Shown here piece after piece: positions 1 to 12,772 of a stretch of 64,000 nucleotides of DNA. Under the pieces are notes generated by a model. That model had not been told where the DNA came from. It saw only the letters and a program-made list of their open reading frames with translations, and ran no database searches. The translations under genes and the position numbers were made by a program. Positions within the stretch are counted from its first letter, which is position 1; each line of letters opens with the position of its first letter. The stretch is from Zygnema cylindricum (taxonomy: Eukaryota > Streptophyta > Zygnematophyceae > Zygnematales > Zygnemataceae), in the NCBI GenBank assembly GCA_037447655.1, contig JBBHKE010000696.1, positions 124,001 to 188,000 on the forward strand. Reading direction: 5' to 3'.

Positions 1-730
1 CGAGCTGAATATTGAACCGACTAGTGAACAGAACAATGAACTGATTAATATTGAACTGAAAAATGAACTGAATATTGCAGTGAATACTAAATTGAATAAT
101 GTAAAGGACACTCTTCTAAAACTCAACAAAGTATTGAATTGAAAACTGAAATGAATATTAACCTCATACCGTACTGCTTACTTATTAGGAAACTAGTTAT
201 TGAACTGAAAGCTGATTTCGAAAACTGAACAAAATATTTAACAGAAAGCCTATCAAATATTACATTGGATACAGAACTGAAAACTGTATTACATACTCAA
301 TTGGAAATATACCGAAATAACTGAACTAGATACTGAACTAAGTACTGAATCAAATACTAAACTAGTTATTGAACTGAAAGCTGACCTAAATATTTAACAG
401 AATAACGAACTGAAATAAATACAAAACAGAATAATAAACTGAATTTTGCACTAAATACTGAACTCAATTATATACAAGATACTCAATTGGAACAAATACT
501 GAATATCTGAATTTAATACTTTAACTTGATACCAAGTGAATACTAATTCGGAAACTTAACAAGATACTGAACTGAGTATTGAAGTGATATGCTAGTTGGA
601 TATTGAGCTGAAAACTGAAGTGGTAACTCAACGAAATATTTAACAGAATACCAAACTGAATTAAACTCTTTGCGAAACATCGATCTGAATTTTGCCCTTT
701 CTGTGAGGAGCAAATCATAACATTTCGTGT
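1..730. repeat. Degenerate ACTGAA-type satellite
   Basis: The stretch is built from imperfect iterations of short units such as GAACTGAA, AATACTGAA and TATTGAACTGAA, with no fixed period. No coding potential is recognisable; open frames here only reflect the repeat. A related but better preserved ACTGAACTGG array lies at 35.9-36.4 kb, so the two may share an origin (inference). Confidence 0.6.
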
Positions 731-960
731 GGATGTCTGTGAGGAGCAATTCGGATTTCACATTATTTAGTGTCGATGTGAAAGAGGGTCAGATGACATT
801 GTCAAACAGTGTGCACAATATTTAGTGTACAAGTAATATAAGGGCAAAAACCATTGTTTGACAAGTGCACAGTGTTTAATGTGGATGTTTACAAAGGGCA
901 AATTGTATTGTTTTACAGATGTAAAGTATTTAGAATGGATGTATGGGTGGGGCAATTAAT
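731..960. repeat. Degenerate minisatellite, unit about 60 bp
   Basis: Blocks containing ATTTAGTGT.GATGT, a run like AAAGGGCAAAT and TTTGACA.GTG.ACA recur about four times with roughly 60-bp spacing. Copies are strongly diverged. No gene seen. Confidence 0.5.
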
Positions 961-1024
961 AGCCTAATAATAGTAATTACCATGAGATAATTTGGACTTC
1001 TGAGAGCTTCAAACAACAATAAAT

Positions 1025-1182
1025 GTCTGTGATGCTTAAGATTATTTTTTCGACTTCTGCAAAGTCATTTTTTAGGATCTGTCTCTGATGTTTAAGATCA
1101 TTTTTTCGACTCATGCAAAGTCATTTTTTAGGATCTGACATTGAAAGTTGTGATTGATTTTGAAAGTTGTGATTGATTTTGC
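1025..1182. repeat. Two short tandem duplications
   Basis: A 56-bp unit is repeated once (1025-1080 and 1081-1136; each ends in CATTTTTTAGGATCT). It is followed by a 20-bp unit repeated once (about 1143-1162 and 1163-1182, core GAAAGTTGTGATTGATTT). Confidence 0.75.
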
Positions 1183-3005
1183 AGGATGACACCAGAAAAG
1201 AAAGCCCGTTGTGCGGCTTTGATGATTTGAATTGTTACCTCCGCGTTAACCACGGTCTTACAACTGTTAACGACAATACTATTGCCATCAATGTTATCTA
1301 ACCAACACGGTCAGCGAAGAATATGTGACGTTATTTGACACGACTAATGAAGTTGATGTTGTTTGCTTCAAGAGATTAGCCTTTTTTTCTTTTATTTTTG
1401 CTTTTTTTTTTCTTTTAGTAGTTGTATTTTTGTTCGTGAATATTTAATAGATCGACTATTGGAGTTTGAGAAGGCAATTTACTTTTCGACTCTCTATTCT
1501 CGAGGTTTTGAAATGTAAGCGAATGTGTAACTTTTTTTTTGTATATTCATGAACATACGCTCTCACATTTTTTCCAATCCGTTTTTTTATGTTATATATT
1601 TCTTGAATGAATGTTTATTGGTGGTTTTTCATTTTATTTTCTCTAATGATTCTTAAACTAGTGTAAAATTCCAACACTTGAGTGTTTTTTTTACCAAATT
1701 TCGAAAATGAATTTCAATTTAAAACAAATGTTGATTAGATATGAAATTTGTGTACCTCTTGAAAAGGAGTTGATTAGATATCTAAGTTGTGTACCTTTTG
1801 AAAAAATAATGCCACAATGTGTTCACAGATTACAACAATAGCATGCACAAAGCCTTCGCAAACTCAATGTGAAAATTGTTCAATAACTCCAAATACTCGA
1901 ATATGTACAAAATTATAGAACACCAAACACTTGAAAAGAAGAAACATTCAATGGAAAATAATACCCATAAATTAACAACAAACACAGTGCACGCTAGTAT
2001 AAATATATGCGCACAATATAATATAAATATTGAAAGAACAAAACTTATATAGCTTATAAGGAGAAGAGTTGGTTAAGAGACAAGCTATTCATCGTATTCA
2101 TGTATAAAACGGACAAAAAAATCTTGCTTGAAAACTAACTATACCAAGCATCACATTTTCTACATCAAAAGGGCGAAAAAATGCCTTAAACCATCAGAAT
2201 TTAAACATCACAAAAGCGACCTAAAAGTGATCAAACAACTGAAACTGAAAATGGATTCCACGGATAATGTGGAATAGAGCAAAGTAATTTGAATTATTTA
2301 GGGTGACTTTGACAGGTGGGAGGAGATGGAAAAAATAATATATACAGAGAAAGTAAAAACGAATGCAGATAGTTGTTGTTTGCACCAAAATTGTAGTGGA
2401 GGAAAATAGGATCTGCATGAAAAACTGAACTGAAACAAAAGTGCGATATATATAACTAAAACTGAATTTTCACCTGAAATTGTAATTGTAACAGAATCAA
2501 AAACTGAATTTGAAGTTGAAAATAACGGAATCAGAAAATGAATTCGAAACATAAAATTTCTTTAGTTTTTCAAAACTGGTCTAAAAACGGTTAAACCTTC
2601 TTTCAATTCCGTTTAAACTGACCTCCACTACAACTCCTCCGCTAGTTCTACCTCACAGGACAATCTCACCATATCCGCCTCCATCACTTGCTTAGACCCT
2701 TCCCTTCCCCGCCCCTATTTGGCCCAATTTATGTCCGTCAGAAATATAAACGGGGTGTAAGATTGATTTTAAATTAAAAAAATGGTTCTTTTTTATGTTG
2801 TATTGATTTTCAAACGGCGGAAGTAGTGCTTTTATACCTTCCGCGGTGGTTAAATAACGTCGCTCTGAAAATTTTCCTCGGCTACTTCCCGCTGCCCTTA
2901 AAGCCGACTTGTAGCATCACGAAATGGTGTGGTTGGAAGGGGTGCACGGGGCGCCAGGCGACAGCGGCGGCAGGGAGTGCAAGTAGCAGTGGCTCCTTCG
3001 CCGAT
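1183..3005. other. AT-rich intergenic DNA, no gene seen
   Basis: No recognisable coding region, RNA gene or complete mobile element. A weak ACTGAA-like repeat recurs near 2410-2540. Short open frames show no conserved motif. Confidence 0.5.
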
Positions 3006-3412
3006 TTCCCACCTCTCCGTGAAAAGGCACTGCAGCATCGAGACCCCTGCAAAAAAAAAACCGTGCAAGATGCTAGCGGACAAAAACCAACATCCCTGTA
3101 CTTTTTTCTTTCGTCAAAAAATTCTGAAAACTTTTCACACGTGGAAATATGAATTACTATTGATGTAAACGGATTTACTTAACTTAAAACACATCGGCAA
3201 TGTGTTTCATGATAAGTTCGAAGATGACGTGACAGTGGGTGTAAAAAACGCAAGACGACAAATTTCTGTACATCCTAAGCTCGAGAATGACGCAAATTGT
3301 ACTTTACAAATTTGCGATTTCTTTGTACGGTCGCAACTTAGGCAGTACGGCGCTAAGTTTGAAAGGAAAACGACAGAAAAAAATTTGAACTTAGCCACAT
3401 GGGGCCTCACCC
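3006..3412 (+). repeat. Dispersed repeat, left copy of an inverted pair
   Basis: This segment matches the reverse complement of 12773-13170 over about 400 bp, with small indels. Landmarks shared in order are GGCACTGCA.CATCGAGACCC, CTTTTCACACGTGG, CATCCTAAG.TCGAGAATGACG and GCAGTACGGCGCTAAGTTTGAAAGG. A shorter diverged piece (GGTACGGCTCTAAGTTTTAGAGG) recurs near 3979. It may be a decayed transposon end; no transposase is attached to it. Confidence 0.7.
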
Positions 3413-4633
3413 TTACTTCCATAAAGAAGAAGATTTTGTTTCCAAAAACGCGATGATAAGACTATCAAAGTACAAAACATGATTTGTTACCGAAAAGAAT
3501 TGATGACCATCAAATGTAGAAGACCAAAATCCCAAAGGACTAAACGCACAACAAATGTTGTTTAAAAGCCTAAAAAAAAAAGCGCTTAGAACCGAACCGA
3601 ACCGAACAAAAATATTAGTATTGGATATCGGGTAAAGTCATATCGCGACAATCTCAATAATCGATATTTTGAATATCGGCAAGGGCCCCTCGATACCCAA
3701 CACTAGTAAATATGCCGAGGTTGACGAACGGGAAGATGGCCCGTGGGGGGAATCACTTTTGCTCTTTCCCTACATTGGAAAGCTTCCGTACGAAAGCAAA
3801 AAAAACGACGTTGCAAATCGGTGATGCGTTGCATATTTTGGAGAATTTTGAAGAGCTCCAATTTCCGGTGACATCGGCAGTATCCACACCTAAAAGTAAG
3901 GGTGTATCTCCATGTACTTGAAAATGTACTTCTCCTTTTTTATATTTTTTTTGTACCGTTGAAACTTACGCGGTACGGCTCTAAGTTTTAGAGGAAAACA
4001 ACAGAAAAAAAACCCTTACTTTGGCACACGAAGACTCACCCCTAAGTTCCCCAAATGCTTTCTAACTTTCTCAATTGTCTAGCTATACGGCTGAATTGAA
4101 CTTAGCTTCCCCGTTGTCTCAACTCTTTCCCTCGTGTTTCTTACAAGTTGTTCCCTAATGCTGTTTGTAAGTTTACATTTTTTATACTTTGGTTTGGCGG
4201 CCTCGCGATCAAACTTAATGCCGTTTTTAGCAGACTTCAACTTCTAGAAGTTTATTCCCTCCAATAATTCACTCGATTGTTGTTTAAATATGCAAGAATC
4301 AAAAAGTGGCAGGATAAATTAAAAAGCACGATGGTAAACCATCTGAGTCCGGGGGTACAAAAGGGGTGGCATGGCCAACACATAAAAACTACCAGGGCAA
4401 TAAAACTAAAGAGAGCAACGGGAACAACAACAAGGCAAATAAAAGCACCCAAAGATGTCACGATTGATGTTGCCGGTTTTTGTTGTCGGACATTTGAACG
4501 TCCGAAAAACAGTGTGAAATCTTCACTAAAAAACAAAATATTTTTGCTAATTTACGTTGCTTTGACTTAGGAATCATGAGACGACGTGGTCGTGACCATT
4601 TAGTCATTTACACGTGACGAAACGTCACCATAT
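3413..4633. other. Intergenic DNA with repeat debris, no gene seen
   Basis: Contains an AACCG triplication near 3594, a TATCGATATT-rich patch (about 3620-3700) and a partial copy of the neighbouring dispersed repeat near 3950-4030. No coding sequence recognised. Confidence 0.45.
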
Positions 4634-5627
4634 TGTTTATTTGAGGCAGCTGGTGCCCCTGAAGAAGAAGAAGAAGCAGCAGCAGCAGCTGCCATAATCA
4701 CAATCAAAGTATAAAGAGGAAACTCTCACGAATACCCACAAATGACCAGCTTCACAATGAGGTCCCAAGAAAACCAGACACACACTAGGTCTGCAAATTT
4801 GCCACAATAAAGAAAATACACCAAAGAAAACACATGCAGAATTTAACAAAGTTCTACCAAAAGATCACAATGATCTTACAATTCAAAAACCCAAAAAACT
4901 GCTTCGCAGTTTTCATTCAAGGAATTCCTAACTTCCAAAATATTCTAAGTCCTACATATACAAGTGAGCCTATAGCTGATCTAAACCGTACCACAATTAC
5001 CGTGGTCCACCGGTACACCAAATCTTTATCAAACCAAACATTCAGCGTCTACCGTACAAAGTATTTACATCAATCTTTAACTCTAGCCGCCGCTAAAGTG
5101 TGCAACAAAAGCTCGTTCACCGAAATGACGGCGCAGTCAATATTTCTCTTCCAAAAATGACGGCGAACTCCGTCCGCCGTCCACGCATTCGTTCACCACT
5201 AAAAATGAACCTCCACGTGTAAATCCGGTCCCCAAATGAATTTGTACTTCGTTGTCCAAATCAACCAACCTAGACTCCCCCACAGACGGACACGTGTGCC
5301 TGAGGTGTACCAAGTCAGTGTACTCCTTTTGGAGTTACATACAACACTAAATCTTGTCTACGACAATTCATCCTTCACACAAACTGCTATGGCTGCGGTG
5401 CACTACCAGCGCAGCCGTGTTGTTTTAGAGCAGCGCAGCTGTTCACTCAAGCTGCTATGGCTCCGGTGTTATACCAGCGCAGCTGTGATATTAGAGCAGT
5501 GCAGCATGGTAGCATAGCAACAAAATATAGAGAGGATTATAGGTTTCCAGCTGCCATGTCAGACTTAGCGCAGCATGGCAGTATAGCAGTGAGATAAAGA
5601 GAGGACTAATGGTTTCCAAAAACAACA
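4634..5627 (-). repeat. 3' LTR of copia-1
   Basis: 994 bp, starting on the plus strand with TGTTTATTTGAGG and ending with AAACAACA. It aligns with 9810-10888. It includes a GAA/GCA microsatellite (4658-4690) and GC-rich CAGCGCAGC-type internal repeats (5390-5580), one unit more than in the other LTR. Confidence 0.85.
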
Positions 5628-5641
5628 CTCCCCTAAACCTT
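5628..5641 (-). promoter_or_regulatory. Polypurine tract of copia-1
   Basis: In element orientation the sequence AGGTTTAGGGGAG directly precedes the 3' LTR start (TGTTG). This is the expected site and composition for the plus-strand DNA primer in reverse transcription. Confidence 0.65.
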
Positions 5642-5689
5642 TAGACTCTATCGGTCACTAAGTCCGCACGCCTCTCTATAAAATTTCAA

Positions 5690-8600
5690 TTAAGGTGCAG
5701 GTAAAGGCTTAGTCATCATATCTGCAACCATCATCTCATCCGGCAAATAACTATGTTTCAAAATTATGTTCATCACCTTCTCTCTTACAAAATGTAGCTT
5801 GATATCAATATGTTTGCTTTTGAAGTGATGACTTGGGTTAGATGCAATCCATATAGCTGCCTGGTTGTCACAGCACACTATTCGAGGTCCAAATTGCATG
5901 AAATGAAGTTCTTGAAGGAGAGACTTTACCCAAAGTAAATCCTTGACAGCTGAGCTGGCTGCCATGTATTTAGCCTCTATTGTAGACAGAGGTGTGACTT
6001 TCTGAAGCTTGCTGCTCCAACAACATGTTCCACTTCCAATCTTCAGAATGAATCCGGTAGTGGAGCGACGGCTTGGCATGTCTCTGTAACTCGCATCGCT
6101 CGCATCGCTCCAAGTCTGAATTTTTACTTCATCTCCGCCGAGAGCAAGTTGCAGATTCCGTGTTCCTGCAAAATATCGAAGAACCCTCTTTGCTGCCTCC
6201 CAATCCGATCTCCTCGGATTTCGTAAACTCTGGCTTAAAGCACCGACTGCTGCCGCAATATCCAGACGTGTGCAGTTCATGATATAGATTAGACTGCCGA
6301 CAATCTGACGATATCGAATGGCAGCCATAGAATCTGCCTCCCCTGATTCCAACGTGTCATCAAAAATTACTCCTCCATCGGTCTCCGTGCCTTCCACTTT
6401 TTGCTTAAATTCCATGGGAGTGGCACTTCCCTTTGCCTCTGCCTTCCCAAACTTTTCAAGCATGTTCCCAATCGCTTCACGCTGCGTTAGAAAGATTATT
6501 CTCCGATCTCTATCCCTTTCTACTTGAATTCCGAGAATGTACTTTGCCTCCCTTAAATCTTTCATCTCAAATCTGGAATTCAAGGCTGCCTTTATTTTGT
6601 TAATCGCATTTAATGACTTATTTAGTAGCAGCAAATCATCTACATACACCGCAATGCAAATAATCCCATCTTCCCCTTCCATAACATAGACTGAGTGATC
6701 TGAGCTAATCCTCAAAAAGCCGAGACTAGTTAGAAACTCATCTAGTTTCAGATTCCACTGACGTGGAGCCTGCTTTGGTCAGTACAAGGATTTCAACAGC
6801 TTAAAGACCAGATTTTCTTTTCCAATCTCTGCATACATTTCAGGCTGCTTCATATAGATCACACCCTCTAAATATCCATGCAAAAGAGCGTTCTTAACAT
6901 CCATTTGATGTAATTCAATTTTTTCAATGGCTGCTAAAGACAACAAAATTTTAACGATTGGAAACCGGACAACCGGTGAGAAAGTCACTTCATAGTCAAT
7001 TCCCTCCTTTTGACTATAGCATTTTGCAACAAGCCTAGCCTTATACCTTTTAATTGAATTATCCGGATTCAGCTTAACTTTAGAAACCCACTTACACCCG
7101 ATGGCTTTCCGATGTGGTGGAAGCTCCACAAGCTCCCAAGTTTGAGCCTCCATTATCGATCGCATTTCGTCATTCGCCACGGAAATCCATTGATCCTTTT
7201 CCGGGGCTGAAAAAGCTTCTTGTATGGTGACCGGCTCCATTATGGTGGCAGAAAATAGAGCATGCTCCACCTGTTCACTTCGCAGCCTCGCAGCGCAGCT
7301 TCGCAGCCTCGCAGCCTCGCAGCTTGCTGTTTTGCCTTCTTCCCCCCGGAAAATCTGAGGCTGGAACTGTTGGAGCCAACCGTGTCCGCCAAGGAGGAGG
7401 AGGAGGAGGTGGAGGAGGAGGAGGAGGACGAGTAGGTCCTACTGGTTGAACCACGAGAGTATGGATAGGAGATGATCCTCCTCCGACATATGAGGAAGAA
7501 ATTGTCGCAGACTGAAGAGGAACATTTTCAAAAATTACATATTCTTTAATTTTGGCATTTTTCTCAGAATCTGTCATGCCAAAGACATCAACCGAGTGAC
7601 TTTCTTCCTTAACCTGAATATTTCTAGCAACCTGAAGAGTTTTTCTATCCATATTGTATACTCTATAGCCTACGGAATCATCATCATATCCCATAAAAAT
7701 TTCAAGAACCAATTTCGGATGAAGCTTAGAAATAGGAAAATTATCTAAAATAAAGCATTTGCTACCTAAAACCCGGAAGTGACTCACATTGGGTTTCCTT
7801 CCGGTCCACACTTCATAGGGTGTTTTACCTTTTACGGCTCTAGTTTCTATTCTATTCCTAATATAAGATGCACAAGAGAAAGCTTCACCCCAAAATTTAA
7901 AATCTATTCTTTTATCTAACATCATAGATTTTGCACTTTCCGTTAAAGTTCGGTTAAGTCTTTCCGATACTCCGTTTTGCTCCGGAGTATAGGGAACCGT
8001 AAATTGACGAGAGATGCCATTTTCTTTTAAATAATATGAAAATATATTAGAAATATATTCTCCTCCGTTGTCGGACCCAAGGGAGAGAATCGGCTTCCCG
8101 TGAAGTTTATCCGCCCAAAGCCGAAAGTGCTTGAAGTGAGTAAACACTTCACTCTTCTCCTTCATAAAGTAAACCTTGCTGTATCGGGAGAAATCATCTG
8201 TAAAAGTAACCAAAAACCGACTGCCACTAAGGGAAGGAACTTTTGACGGTCCCCACACATCCGAATGAATTACTTGCAGCAAATCCGTGGCCCGGTTATC
8301 CGCGGTCTGAGGTAGGGGCAGCTTGTGAAGCTTGCCCAAAGCACAACCATCACATACATGAGAATGTTTTTGTCCTAAATTGACACCATCTATCATATTT
8401 TGCTTTACCATTTTATCAAACCTTTCATGATGAACATGACCGAGCCTCTTATGCCACAAAACATTTTCCGGAAGGACACTAGAGTATGCAAAGTCAATTT
8501 CATTAGCCAAGTCCATCCGGTATAACAAGTTAAGGCCTCTAGTTCCTACCAAGGCTACTCTCCCATCTTTGCTTACTACCTTTTTCCAATTCTTTTGCAA

Positions 8601-9886
8601 AATTTCAAATCCTTTCATTTCAACCACCGAAGTGGAAAACAATTTTTTCTTAAATTTTGGGATATAGAGGACATCATGTAAGGTTCTCTTTACAATCTGA
8701 CCATTGATGTCACATGCTAACTCCACGCTTCCCTTCACCGTAGCCTCCACACCGCTATCATCCGCGCAATAAATTTGACGAGTGGGAATTGGAGTAAGGG
8801 TTTTGAAGTAAGCCCGGTTGCCGTACATGTGGGAAGAGCACCCGGAATCCATAATCCACCCGTTCTCTTGAGGTCCCTCCATGAGATCTTTTGCAAGAGC
8901 AAAGAATTCATCATCATCCGATTGCGGAAATCTGACCACATTGTCCTTTTATTCCGCCGGATTATCTTGTTCCATCTCGTCGATTGCAAAGAAAGCCGCA
9001 TTTTTAACCGGCAGTTTTGATGCTGGAAATTTTGGTGATGAATCCTCTGATCGCACCTTCCATCCCGCACGAAAAATTCCTGTTTCACATGCTTTTATAA
9101 ATGTCGGACAGAGCCGGAAAACATGACCTTGACCAAAACAATAGACACATCTATCATATTGCTTATAATTCGGATTAGGAGTAAAATTCCTATTTCTTGA
9201 AAATCCAGCCGGCCTATATGTCTGAGCATTGTAAGCCACTGGTGAATGTCCTCTATTCAATGCTATGTGATTTGCCTTTTCCTCTAGAATGTAAGCTTTG
9301 GCTACAGCTATATTCCATCTACTCTTCTCTAACCTCTTTAACTGTTCCGAGGCTCCTTTATATTCAGTAGGAAGCCCTCTCATTAAAATCATTGCTTGAT
9401 GATAGGGAGGAAAATTCCGCCCGGAGCATGCATTTTCCGACAACAAAAGTTTCAAACCACTACAGTATGATTTCATATCACCCTTGGTATATTTATAATC
9501 CCAAAATTTTCCAGCAGTTATAACCTCATTCTGCTCAGTAGCTATGACATGAGATTCTCTCAAACTCTTCCATAATTCAAATGCCGTAGTGATATGGATA
9601 TATGTCATATTTAAGTCTTCCGACAAAATAAATTTGAGAACATGTAATGCATCCTCATTTTTCTTTTCAAATTCAAGGTCCGTATTCTGAAGAACACCAG
9701 AAACCACATCATACATTTTACTTGCTTAAGGTAAGACTTAATTAAATCAGCCCAATGCATATATTTTTCTCCATTAAACACCGGGATCCGTGAGGATGGG
9801 CCCATAACCTGTTGATTTGAAGCAGCTGGTGCCCTTGAAGAAGATGAAGAAGCAAAAGCAGCAGCAATTGCCATAATTATAATCAA
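5690..9886 (-). pseudogene. gag-pol polyprotein of copia-1, inactivated
   Basis: Domains in order: gag, a CX2CX4HX4C zinc knuckle (CVYCFGQGHVFRLC), protease (MDSGCSSHM), integrase with its HHCC region and the catalytic HSD, GSDNGGEY and PEQNGVSE motifs, a proline-rich spacer (12 prolines), reverse transcriptase with YVDDLL, and RNase H up to TKPLPAP. Lesions seen: a frameshift near 9716; an in-frame TAA at 8949-8951 between gag and pol; a frameshift at about 7271-7277 next to a GCAGCCTC tandem tract (7280-7330); and a TGA at 6779-6781 replacing the Gly of the LYGLKQAP motif. The first ATG (9886) lies inside the 5' LTR. The gag/pol TAA could in principle be a suppressible stop, but the other lesions argue for decay. 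Confidence 0.9.
9795..9809 (-). promoter_or_regulatory. Primer-binding site of copia-1
   Basis: In element orientation GGTTATGGGCCCATC abuts the 5' LTR end (…ATCAACA). It matches 14 of 15 positions of the complement of initiator tRNA-Met around its anticodon arm. It is also coding (VMGPS of gag). Confidence 0.75.
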
Positions 9887-10888
9887 AATACAAAAAGGAA
9901 ACTCTCACGAATACCCACAAATGACCAACTTCACAATGAAGTTCCAAGCAAACTGCCATAATCATAATCAAAGTACAAAGAGGAAACTCTCACGAATACC
10001 CACAAATGACCAACTTCACAATGAAGTTCCAAGCAAACCAGACACACACTAGATCTGCAAATTTGCCACGATAAAGAAAAACACACCAAAGAAAACACAA
10101 AACACACCAAAGAAAACACATGCAGAATTTCACAAAGTTCTGCCAAAAGATCACAATGATTTACAATTCAAAAACCCCAAAAACTGCTTCGCAGTTTTCA
10201 TACAAGGAATTCCTAACTTCCAAAATATTCTAAGTCTTACATATACAAGTGAGCCTACAGCTGATCTAAACCGTACCACAATTACCGTGGTCCACCGGTA
10301 CACTAAATATTTATCTAACCAAACATTCAGCGTCTACCGTACAAAGTATTTACATCAATCTTTAACTCTAGCCGCCGCTTAAGTGCACAACAAAAGTTCG
10401 TTCACCGAAATGACGGCGCATTCAATATTTCTCTTCCAAAAATGACGGCGAACTCCGTCCGCCGTCCACGCATTCGTTCACCACTGAAAATAAACCTCCA
10501 CGTGTAAATCCTGTCCCCAATTGAATCTGTACTTCGTCGTCCAGATCAACCAACCTTGACTCCTCCACGGACCGGCACGTGTGCCTGAGGTGTACCAAGT
10601 TTGTGTACTCCCTTTGAAGTTACATACAACACTAAATCTTGTCTACGACAATTCATCCTTTACACATACTGCTATGGCTGCGGTGCTCTACCAGCGCAGC
10701 TGTTCACTCAAGCTGCTATGGCTGCGGTGTTATACCAGCGCAGCTGTGATATTAGAGCAGCGTAGCATGTTAGCATAGCAACAAAATATAGAGAGGATTA
10801 CAGGTTTCCAGCTGCGATGTCAGACTTAGCGCAGCATGGCAGTATAGCAGTGAGATAAAGAGAGGACTAAAGGTTTCCAAAAACAACA
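9810..10888 (-). repeat. 5' LTR of copia-1
   Basis: 1079 bp. It is longer than its partner mainly because of an 85-bp tandem duplication (9869-9953 and 9954-10038). On the plus strand it begins TGTTGATTTG and ends AAAACAACA. Confidence 0.85.
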
Positions 10889-11360
10889 CTTATCACCTGA
10901 TCAGGTGATCTTAGTTTTTGTTTGTAAAGATTACTTTATTTTGTTTTGGTTTGCTTCTTTTGTTTGTTTCGTTTAGTTTTGTTTGTTTTTACAGTTTTAC
11001 CTCTTTTGTACACAAATGGCTTCACCATCGCTATTTTTGTAATAAAGACTTTCCCATCTTTTCGCGAGAAAAATGTTTACTAGTCGACATTTGAAATGAA
11101 ACGACTAATGTACGGACGACGGGACGACATGAAATTCAAACACATTTGCCGGCTTGCGTTGTACATCTATTTTGTGGTTTCAAGGTAGTCGTAAACCTAT
11201 TCATGCACCTAGTTGACTAGAGTCAAATAGCTCCGCGTCAACCAAGTTGGATACGATTCTTCAGTTTGGAAAACGACAAATGTCTCCTAGATCTAACTAC
11301 CATAAAGTCGTTTGCGGGCATAGTTGTTCACGACGATTAGTGCGAACGTACCAATCGCGA
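10889..11360. other. Intergenic DNA between copia-1 and hAT relic
   Basis: No gene seen. A perfect 16-bp palindrome TCACCTGATCAGGTGA lies at 10893-10908, next to the copia-1 insertion site. A T/G-rich TTTGTTT-type tract follows (10910-11010). Confidence 0.5.
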
Positions 11361-12181
11361 CTAATAATACGTAACGAACGCATGGAACCTTTTGAACAAA
11401 TCGTTAAAAATCGTTAATGAATTTCTTTCGGTACTAAGCACTCTTTTCTCCAACACTTGACATAAGAAGTCGGCGTCCTTAATATGCCCACTCGTGTCTT
11501 CTGTTGTCAAATACATGTCACCTTTCTGGGTGACAGCTAGGATATTTAGGAGAGGTATATCGTTTGTTGCTGTCCACCCGTTTGATGTGATTGTGGCACC
11601 GGTGACAAAAATAGTTTCCTCGTAACTTGCCAATTCTTTCTTCACCTTCGCCTTGGTTCTAACAAGAGACGATTTTTCATTGCACTACGGATTGGTAACT
11701 TGTATGATCCTCTTAGATCACCGGTCTTATTCACCGCTGCCTTGAAATATGGATCCTCTAAAAGTCGGAATGGCAATCTATTGGCGAAGAAAGTCGTGGC
11801 CCAAGCTAAATCGACCCTTATTTTATTATACCTATTAAAAGCATTTTGTATTCTAGTTTGCACACTTTTTACTTTGGTACTAGGAATCGGTAGAAAACTG
11901 CTGGTGAGATCATCCAAGTCGCAAATTACACGTTTTTTAGAGGAAGTTGCACATTTATGTGTTTTCGATGCACAAAACTCCTCCTACACCTTATCTAGAC
12001 ACATTGTGCAGGCTCTAATCCCTACACTTCTGACGTTTCCAAGGAGATGATTTTTGATCCTCGTCGCTTGGGCGTTATATTCAAAGTTGAAATAAATACT
12101 AACACATAATTGCTTGGCCACAAAAATCTCACCATTTGCAGCCTTCACGTGCACCCACTCCTCTCCTCGATTTATGGGCAT
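11361..12181 (-). pseudogene. hAT-family transposase relic (BED + DUF659 regions)
   Basis: Three minus-strand fragments read in order. A BED-zinc-finger-like start (12181-11984) has WVHVKA... and RIKNHLLG. A second block (11917-11642) has DPYFKAAVNKTG and LPIRSAMKNRLLLEP. A third (11645-11361) has TGATITSNGWTATNDIPLLN and TSGHIKDADFL. This order and these motifs are those of plant hAT transposases carrying DUF659, a cut-and-paste DNA transposase. The BED cysteines are partly lost, frames shift between blocks, and the catalytic C-terminal part with the dimerisation domain is missing. It is a dead remnant; terminal repeats were not identified. Confidence 0.8.
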
Positions 12182-12772
12182 GGTTGCGTCTGTCGAAGTC
12201 AGGAGGAGAGGAAAGTAAAAAGCTTAGGAGGGAGGATGGTATGATATGGGGAGGCGGCTTCCTCGCGGGTTCGTTTTCAATTTTCCATGGCGGGTTCTTT
12301 CAAACAAATTTGAAGAAGACGCCCGTACAAATTTTAGACTTACCGCGCGAAATTAGAGTGACGTTCAACGTCTCTTATGAAAATCTCCGTACATTTTCGA
12401 TACGTACAAGTTCTGTGATAATTTAGTTTAGTTCAATGAACAAAAAGTACCAATAACTACGTCGTATATTTTCTTGGAATTTTGTACATGTCCGTAAATA
12501 AATGTACAGTTACTGTAATTTATTTACAGGTTTCCATATTTTTTCAGTTTTAGTTTGCAGTAGACGTTTTTTTGTGATTTATCAAAAGTCACGAATTATA
12601 CGTTTCAATCTGAAAAAATGCAAAAAAATGCGCGATTTGAACATCTATGTTTGCGGGTCAATTCTGTCCTCATCGCTACAGTAATATACTTCATTTCCTG
12701 TCAACGTCTTTTGATTGGACTTCTATAGTAGCTTCTCTCCATAGCTTGAAGGCTTTCAGTGTTTTCAATTTA
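12182..12772. other. Intergenic DNA, no gene seen
   Basis: No recognised coding region. Contains a short inverted match TAAATAAATGTAC...TTTATTTACA near 12495-12532. Confidence 0.4.

Larger units (their letters stand above)
4634..10888 (-). mobile_element. Ty1/copia LTR retrotransposon, copia-1 (decayed)
   Basis: This is a full-length but inactivated minus-strand element: 5' LTR 9810-10888, primer-binding site, gag-protease-integrase-reverse transcriptase-RNase H, polypurine tract, 3' LTR 4634-5627. Integrase before reverse transcriptase defines the copia order. Both LTRs begin TGTTG and end in CA in element orientation. Flanking pentamers are CATAT (4629-4633) and CTTAT (10889-10893), an imperfect 4/5 target duplication. 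The LTRs differ by indels and many substitutions, so the insertion is older than copia-3. Confidence 0.9.
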
